Shown piece after piece: positions 58,080 through 64,000 of a stretch of 64,000 bases of DNA. The first letter of the stretch is position 1. Each line of letters starts with the position of its first letter. Both the position numbers and the translations under genes were made by a program. The stretch is from Anisodus tanguticus. Its lineage: Eukaryota > Streptophyta > Magnoliopsida > Solanales > Solanaceae. Location of the stretch: positions 7,185,001-7,249,000 of the forward strand of contig CM067550.1 in the NCBI GenBank assembly GCA_034509755.1, in the 5' to 3' direction. Under the pieces are notes generated by a model. That model was not told the DNA's origin and did no database searches. It saw only the letters and a list, made by a program, of their open reading frames with translations.

Positions 58080-59690
58080 ACTTGCAGTTTGACATATGTA
58101 AAGTTGTTTGCTCAAAATAATTTAGTTGAGAGCCGATGTGAGGTGAAATTACACATTTTATACTCTTTCTTAAGTTTTTCTAGCCCTTTAAGTAATTTTT
58201 AATATCATTTCTTATGTTTATTTTGTTTTTTGTAAAAATTATACCTCAGAACACCAAAAATGAGGAAAAGTGCATAAACATGAACAAAAATGCTGAAAAA
58301 GGAAGAAGTGCAACAAAAGTCATTTCTGCAGACCGCAGAACAAGAATGCAGGCTGCAGATTGGGAGGCTCAGCCTCAATTCGTAACAGTGAATAGAGAAT
58401 TTTGGAGCCCCGAAGTGCGACCCATTTTGCGGTCAGCACTTTTGTTCTGCGGACCGCAGTCCAATCTGTGAACCACTGCTTCGCATGAGTCTTAGCTCAG
58501 ATTGCGATGCTTTGGAGTATTTCTGCGGGCCGCAGTTCAGTTATGTGGACCGCACTTCCTGCTGCAGTTTGAGACAATTAAGATGGAAGATCACTCTGCG
58601 AATTCTAAACTAATTTTGCGAACCGCATGCCTGTTTTGTGGTCCCATTTTGTGATGGCAGAGTGGATGGCAGTGACATTTTATAATTAATTGTAGTCCAA
58701 ATTTTTGTGTCCCTATATAGTCTTGTCTAGGGTTAGAAGGAGAAAGACACCAACTCATATTAAATCTCAAGAATCATTCTCCAACACATTTTGAGAGCAT
58801 AGAAGAGGGAGAACAATCTTTGGAAGCTAGGGTTTCATCACCCATCACCTTGGAAGTGAAGACTTGAAGCCAATAACGAGAATTTCTTATTTCATCTCTT
58901 TACTTTCTTGCATTGTATTGTTATATTTGGTGTGGGTGATGACTTTGGATAAAAAAGTTGAAAGACTTGTTGAGTAGTAATTTATATTTAACTCTTGTTG
59001 CTTTTGTATTGATTATTCCTTGCTATTTATAAAATGGGTCTCTTGTTTATTTAATTAATCTTGTTCTTGAATGTTTTCAAAGGGATTAGCTAACCCTAGG
59101 AATTTCCCATCTATCCTTAATTAAATTTGAGAGAAAAAATTAGGATTTGGGATAGATTGATTATCACGATTTGGGACTTTAAACCTCATCTAATGAGTTT
59201 AATCTAGAGATAGGAAAAATCGTAGTGTAGCCTAAAATTGGAATGTGATTAATGCTTCTTAGTTTGATTCGAGATAATAAGCTAAGATAAACCTGCTAAA
59301 TAGTCTAGAGGCATTAGTGGGTAATTGAGATTTTAAGGCTAATTTGCTAGAATCATGATTGATTAGTGGTAGATAATTACTTGCAATGGATCATTATTGA
59401 GTTTAAGTTAAATTACTATGTTTCAAAGTCCCGAATTTCCATAGCTTGTGCTCCTCATTAGTTAGATTTATCTTTATGATTTTTAAATAAAATCGCATAT
59501 TTGAAAATCGTTTGGCTTAGTTTAATTGGTGATAATTCCATAACTCGCTTAATTGCCCTAGTATATTATTCCATGTGGATTCGACTCCGACTCGTAATTG
59601 GATAAATTATATTGCGATGAATGTTTACACTTTCTCTTTGAGGAGTGGATCTGGACGTTATCAAGAGCACAATTTTCAGATTATGTAATC
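58080..59690 (+). mobile_element. probable solo Gypsy-like LTR
   Basis: The front is rich in GCGGACCGCA/CTGCGG words (58330-58640), a style I associate with Gypsy LTRs of Solanaceae. CTATATAG lies at 58707, followed by agggttagaaggagaaag, then ccatgtggattcgactccga and attatattgcgatgaatg near 59570-59625, matching the usual Gypsy LTR 3' phrase (cctgtggattcgacccc...). No internal Gypsy genes and no clear duplication. It splits Copia integrase sequence on either side. Confidence 0.45.
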
Positions 59691-61280
59691 AAGATAATTC
59701 ATCTTGATGATGTTGATTTATATCCACGTTGGTTTGGCATTGAATGCCACCTCCGATATAAAACTAAACCATTGCTTATGAGAACAAAGATTCATGTGCT
59801 GATCTGAAATATGATATATGTATATAACATCTTTTGTATGCTTCAAACAAATAAATTATGATAAATTTTCCCTTCACAATTTGTTTAGGGTCAGGAATCA
59901 TATATTTCCATCTAACAGTTTTTATGTGTGATATATGATTAATTAATCTACCATGATGCACAAATGTGTTAGTTTTTCTAACATATCGGGGAGAGAATAA
60001 GCAGCTAAGAAATATGGTATGAATTATCATTAATATGATCCTCATTCGAGGATAATTCAAGTCAAGTGCTAGAAGCATCTATTGACCTAAAATTAATTTC
60101 ATATTTTAGCTTCAAAATGCTCCTATTAAAATTTATGTCCCTGAAGGACAAAACCTACAACATGCATGAAGCATGATAGACCAATCAGTTCCAAATGGAA
60201 TAATCCTTGAAAAGGGAGAGGAGCAAATGCTCATAATAATGAGGCAATGTGCTCTTGAAGAGCCTACAACATTAGGTACCTAAAAATAATGAAAGTGATG
60301 AGATCTCAATAATTTATGTCACATTGTGAACCGATACAAATGATATATCATCGACAATATCTTTGATATTATATAGCGCAATATTATAAAAGATTTCAAG
60401 GATCTGAATTCTACGTCTATAAAGCATGCTAATGTAGACAATATTACCAAGTAAAATGACGCATTTTTGTAAGCTTCAAGCTTATTGGACTTGCAGTCTA
60501 GACAACAAAAAATGTCACTCATTTAAATATTAATGGATATTGTCACTTGACAGAATTTATATGAAAATTCTTGAAGAATTATAAATGCCTGAAGCATATA
60601 CATGTTCTAAAAATTTGTTCATAATTCTTATATATATGGATTAAATCAAGCAAGGTGAATGCGATTTTATCATAATGAATATACATTGACTACGGATACA
60701 CATGACATTATTATCCTTACGTCTTTATGAGTATAAATTGATTACTTGAATATTATTCGAACTCTTAAAGAGTTTTCAAAAGCAATAGATTATCTGCCGA
60801 AAGAAGTTGAATTGAGAAACTTGCAGAACTCTTTGGTCCTGAAGTGTTATATCTTTATGCAATTAATGCATTTATATATTTTGCTATCACTATGAGGGAT
60901 TATAGCGATATTGTCCTACATGACAGTCAAATCATATAAAGATAACATCTGTTTAAAAAGAAAGTCATGAATCCACTTGGAGTATTTTAAACAATATTAT
61001 ATGTCGATGCAACTCTATCCAAAGACTGAAGACACAACAACATACATATCACAACTAAAGGGAGGATTCATAAAAGAATATAGAACAAAGTATATTTCAC
61101 CAAAGTTTTTCTTCACACACGATCTCCAAAAGAATGATGATATCAACGTGCAACAGATTTGTTCAAGTGATAATATGGTTGATTTGTTCACCAAGTCTCT
61201 ACAACTGCAACTTTCGAGAAGATGGTGCACAAGACTCAGATGCGAAGATTCAAGTGTTTGAACTGAAGTTTTCTTCAGGG
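59660..61280 (+). pseudogene. Copia integrase-to-RNase H remnant
   Basis: Scattered recognisable pieces with many stops. Integrase IRLDNA-like text appears as IIHLDDVD near 59700, and the linker EGQNLQ near 60140. The RT region near 60770-60900 lacks the YVDD box. The RNase H tail (60977-61261) has an open frame of about 94 codons including FVxHDLQKN-type text and DLFTKSLQLQL. No product is expected. Confidence 0.65.
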
Positions 61281-61496
61281 GGAGTTAATACGTGTTGTAC
61301 TCTTTTTCACTTAACCAAGGTTTTGTCCCAATTATATTTTCCTGATCAGATTTATAATGAGGTAGCTAAAATGCGTATTATTAGAAATATGTACTCTTTT
61401 TCTTCATTAAATTTTTTCCTACTGGATTTTTTCTAGTAAGGTTTTAACGAGACACATTATCTATTAAATAGACATTCAAGAAGGAGTGTTATAAAT

Positions 61497-61689
61497 ATTA
61501 TTTATTTATTATGAATGTCTATCTTTGAAGAAAAGTTAAGAATTGTAACTTTGGGACCAAGTCAGTTTTCCCTTATAAATAAAGGGGTTCTCTTTCATTG
61601 TATTTACATTTCTCAAGAGAAATAAAAAATTCTCTTCTCCCTCTGTTTCTCTACAAATATTTTTGTTCTAGTTTTATTATTTTATAACA
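61497..61689 (+). repeat. 3' LTR of the decayed Copia
   Basis: Follows a polypurine tract (aagaaggag). Starts TGTTATAAATATTATTT and ends TTTATAACA, 193 bp. It contains a TATA box TATAAATAAAGGGG near 61577-61590 and pyrimidine-rich leader text. TG...CA ends with matching inverted tips TGTTATAAA / TTTATAACA. Confidence 0.78.
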
Positions 61690-62520
61690 ATTAAATTATT
61701 TTTAGGTAATCAAAATTCATTTTAATTTGCCTAATAGTATTATAAAAAAAATACTATTATGTCCACTGACAACGCAATCCTTTGTTTCCCCCCAGTATTT
61801 TCTATGATACTAGTAACCTTTAGGTCATAAGAAAAAAATTATTAACATTTTGATATACTAATTTGATAAATTTGAGTGACCTTTTCATCACAAAAATAAG
61901 TTAGTGATTCCGGTAAAATAAAGTGAAAGATTAGTTTTTTTTTTTGGTTTTTCACATGATATCTGTTATCTACGTGCTTTGAGGTACGTCTAATCTGAAT
62001 TCGCACTGAAAACTTTCACGTTGGAGGTAAATTGCTCACTATTAAGGGCAGCTTCATTCCTAGAGTCCATACCAAAGGTTTTTGGTGATGTAAATTACTT
62101 ATAACTTCATCGTAACCTTTGATGGTGCGCAAGTTGATAGTAATAGACTAATAGTTATTGTTTTCTATTAAAAATTACTTTGCCAAAGGTTTGGAATTTC
62201 TGGATAGATTCCATCGAGTGAAGGTATATTCACATTTGCACACATAAATAAGAATGATTTTCAATTATTTGTATGTAACTATGGTAACTTGATTGTACAA
62301 ATGGTCACTTTTAGTTATTTAATCAGTGATTTCAAACATATATCTTCTACATATCCAATCTTGAAATCTTGTCCAAATCCTATTTCTTCTTTGAATTGAT
62401 ATGGTACAAATAACAACGAGTTTTTGTTATTTAATCAGAGTCGATATCTTATGATAAGATTTTCTTCCTTATAGTAACAACAGATATCAATCTTCACAAA
62501 AATAAATTATAGTACTAGTT
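61690..62520. other. spacer between Copia elements
   Basis: No gene. Around 61970-62120 it carries the dispersed phrase ctttcacgttggaggtaaa, related to 24420. Otherwise featureless AT-rich DNA. Confidence 0.4.
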
Positions 62521-64000
62521 ATTAGCGAATATTCTCAGAATATTCTCCGTATATTTTGTAATAATGGTAGATGTATAATTAAGGTAACTTATGATTCTAA
62601 CTGTATTAGGAATCAACCTTTGTAAGGTAAGTTAGGATTCGTACCATATTAGGAATCAACCTTGTATAGCAGCCTGGCCCCGACTGATTTGGGCCAGGCA
62701 TACACCACCGTGAACCTTCAACAGCCCGACGAAAATTGGTACATGGACACCGGAGCCACATCTCACCTCACCCGGTCGTCAGGTAACATATCTCAACTAC
62801 GTCGGCTAAAGTGTCCTCAATTTATTACTGTCGGCAATGGTCATCGCATTCCAATTGAAGGTTACGGTAACACACACACCAAACATCCACACCCACCTTT
62901 CTCCCTAAACCACGTCCTATACACACCTAACATCATTAAAAACTTAATCTCTGTTAGAAAATTCACTAGCAATAATTCTGTGTCTGTCGAATTTGACCTT
63001 TTTGGCTTTTCTGTGAAGGAACTCAATACGGGGAAAATTCTTAGACGCTGCAATAGTGTGGGAGATCTCTACCCATTCACTCAATCTTCCGCTGACAGAC
63101 CGCAAGCACCTCTATCCCTTGCGGCGATCTCTCCCTCAACTTGGCACAACAGACTCGGACACCCCGGAGACCCAGTTTTTACTTTTCTTAGGACTTCTAA
63201 GCGTATTCAATGTAATAATGGGAAAATTTCCCAACACTGTTTTTCTTGTCCACTAGGCAAACATACTCGTCTTCCCTTTATGTCATCAAACAGTGTTACT
63301 TTTTCTCCATTTGATATTGTTCATGCTGATTTGTGGACATCTCCGATTGCTAGCTCTTTGGGTCATAAATTCTATCTAGTATTCTTGGATGATTTTTCAC
63401 ATTTTGTCTGGATTTATCCACTGAAATTCAAATCTGAAGTTTTTGCAAAATTCCTCGAGTTTCAAAAATTCATAAAGACACAATTTGAAAAACCTATTAA
63501 ATCATTCCAATGTGATAATGGACGTGAATTTAATAACTCGGCATTTCACAATTTCTGTTCTAAACAAGGCATGGTTTTCCGTTTTTCTTGTCCCTATACT
63601 TCTTCCCAAAATGGAAAGGCTGAAAGAATTATACGTACCATCAATAACATGGTCCGCACACTTCGTTTCATGCCGCCTACCACCGCCTTTTTGGGTCTAT
63701 CTTTGTCAAAATGGTAGAATCCCTTCTAAATATTTTACCAACTAGCACACTCCAAAACAAAACTCCTACAGAAATCTTATACCGTAGGCAGCCATCATAT
63801 GATCACCTACGTATTTTTGGATGCTTATGCTACCCCAACATAGCCTCCACTGCACCCCACAAACTTGCCCCTCGCACTCTTCCATGTGTCTTCCTTGGTC
63901 TATCTCCTAATCATCGGGGCTACTTGTGCTATGACATTGCTACTCGCAAAATCATCGTCTCCCGTCACGTCACCTTTGATGAGACAACCTTTCCTTTTTC
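62521..64000 (+). mobile_element. Copia element running off the window end
   Basis: LTR-like sequence at 62521-62661 (attaggaatcaaccttgta occurs twice) joins directly to the gag C-terminus, so most of gag is deleted. Then protease and integrase are long and open. Family close to the elements at 6471 and 52729. The best preserved pol of the window. Confidence 0.85.
62662..64000 (+). pseudogene. Copia protease-integrase, one frameshift, partial
   Basis: An open frame of 351 codons. Protease keeps NWYMDTGATSHLTRSSG with the catalytic DTG. The integrase zinc-binding HHCC is complete (WHNRLGHPGD ... CFSCPLGKHTRLPF). The catalytic core keeps all three acidic residues: D in FDIVHADLWTSP, D in FQCDNGREFNN and E in SQNGKAERI. 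A one-base indel in the T run near 63690 shifts the frame, and the reading continues in another frame with MVESLLNILPTSTLQNKTP and YDHLRIFGCLCYPNIAS to the window edge. Reverse transcriptase lies outside the window. Mostly intact, so a recent copy. Confidence 0.85.

Larger units (their letters stand above)
56109..61689 (+). mobile_element. second Copia lineage (Tto1/TLC-like), heavily decayed
   Basis: Fragments in plus orientation and correct order. Pre-integrase IIWHEQFGHPDSNM is at about 57855; integrase QFSDYVIKIIHLDDVD and LLMRTKIHV at 59665-59800; the linker phrase QNAPIKIYVPEGQNLQ near 60115. RT-like FSKAIDYLPKEVELRNL lies near 60775, and RNase H YISPKFFFTHDLQKNDDINV with SSDNMVDLFTKSL at 61085-61210, before a 3' LTR. 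The left boundary follows from the break in the previous element. A Gypsy-like LTR interrupts it between 58080 and 59690. Confidence 0.7.

Overview
This is a plant nuclear window, almost certainly from a nightshade (Solanaceae). The genes are intron-rich with GT-AG splice sites. The background is AT-rich and packed with Copia, hAT, Stowaway-type MITE, TRIM, RTE-LINE and tRNA-derived SINE copies of kinds I recognise from tomato, potato and tobacco. I cannot settle the genus. No bacterial, organellar, CRISPR or rRNA features were seen.

Four host genes look intact. (1) 1798-4688, minus: ribosomal protein eS1 (S3a), 6 exons, 260 aa, with telo-box and site II promoter motifs. (2) 15021-16193, minus: single-exon LRR-extensin-like cell-wall protein, 390 aa, with a very short polyproline tail. 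(3) 34670-41664, plus: TPR co-chaperone-like protein, 8 exons, 318 aa, with all five carboxylate-clamp residues. (4) 43101-49908, minus: group 3 sulfate transporter, 12 exons, 654 aa, with a C-terminal STAS domain. I joined exons by hand. In all three spliced genes the phases close and the summed lengths are multiples of three. The four genes share no pathway; they are ordinary neighbours separated by transposons.

The spaces between genes are mostly mobile DNA. 6471-10850 is a Copia element with both LTRs and a TACAT target duplication, inserted into an older 71-bp tandem repeat. 11308-14249 is a 5'-truncated RTE LINE. 18396-21972 is a decayed hAT transposon with a perfect 8-bp duplication and strikingly GC-rich ends. 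24527-25492 is a direct-repeat pair. 26060-29760 holds several Copia fragments. 30033-32684 is an internally deleted Copia that keeps gag, LTRs, PBS and PPT. 51006-52140 is a non-autonomous hAT-like element. 52729-61689 is a chain of Copia pieces with a Gypsy-like LTR inside. 62521-64000 is a fairly fresh Copia running off the window.

Smaller insertions sit inside introns: Stowaway-like MITEs in eS1 and the TPR gene, a hairpin MITE and SINEs in the TPR gene, and a 331-bp TRIM with PBS and GTATG duplication in the sulfate transporter gene. The most testable oddity is a pair of 71-bp inverted SINE segments (67/71 matching) flanking exon 6 of the TPR gene. That exon is exactly 40 codons in phase 0, so skipping it or circularising it would leave the reading frame intact.
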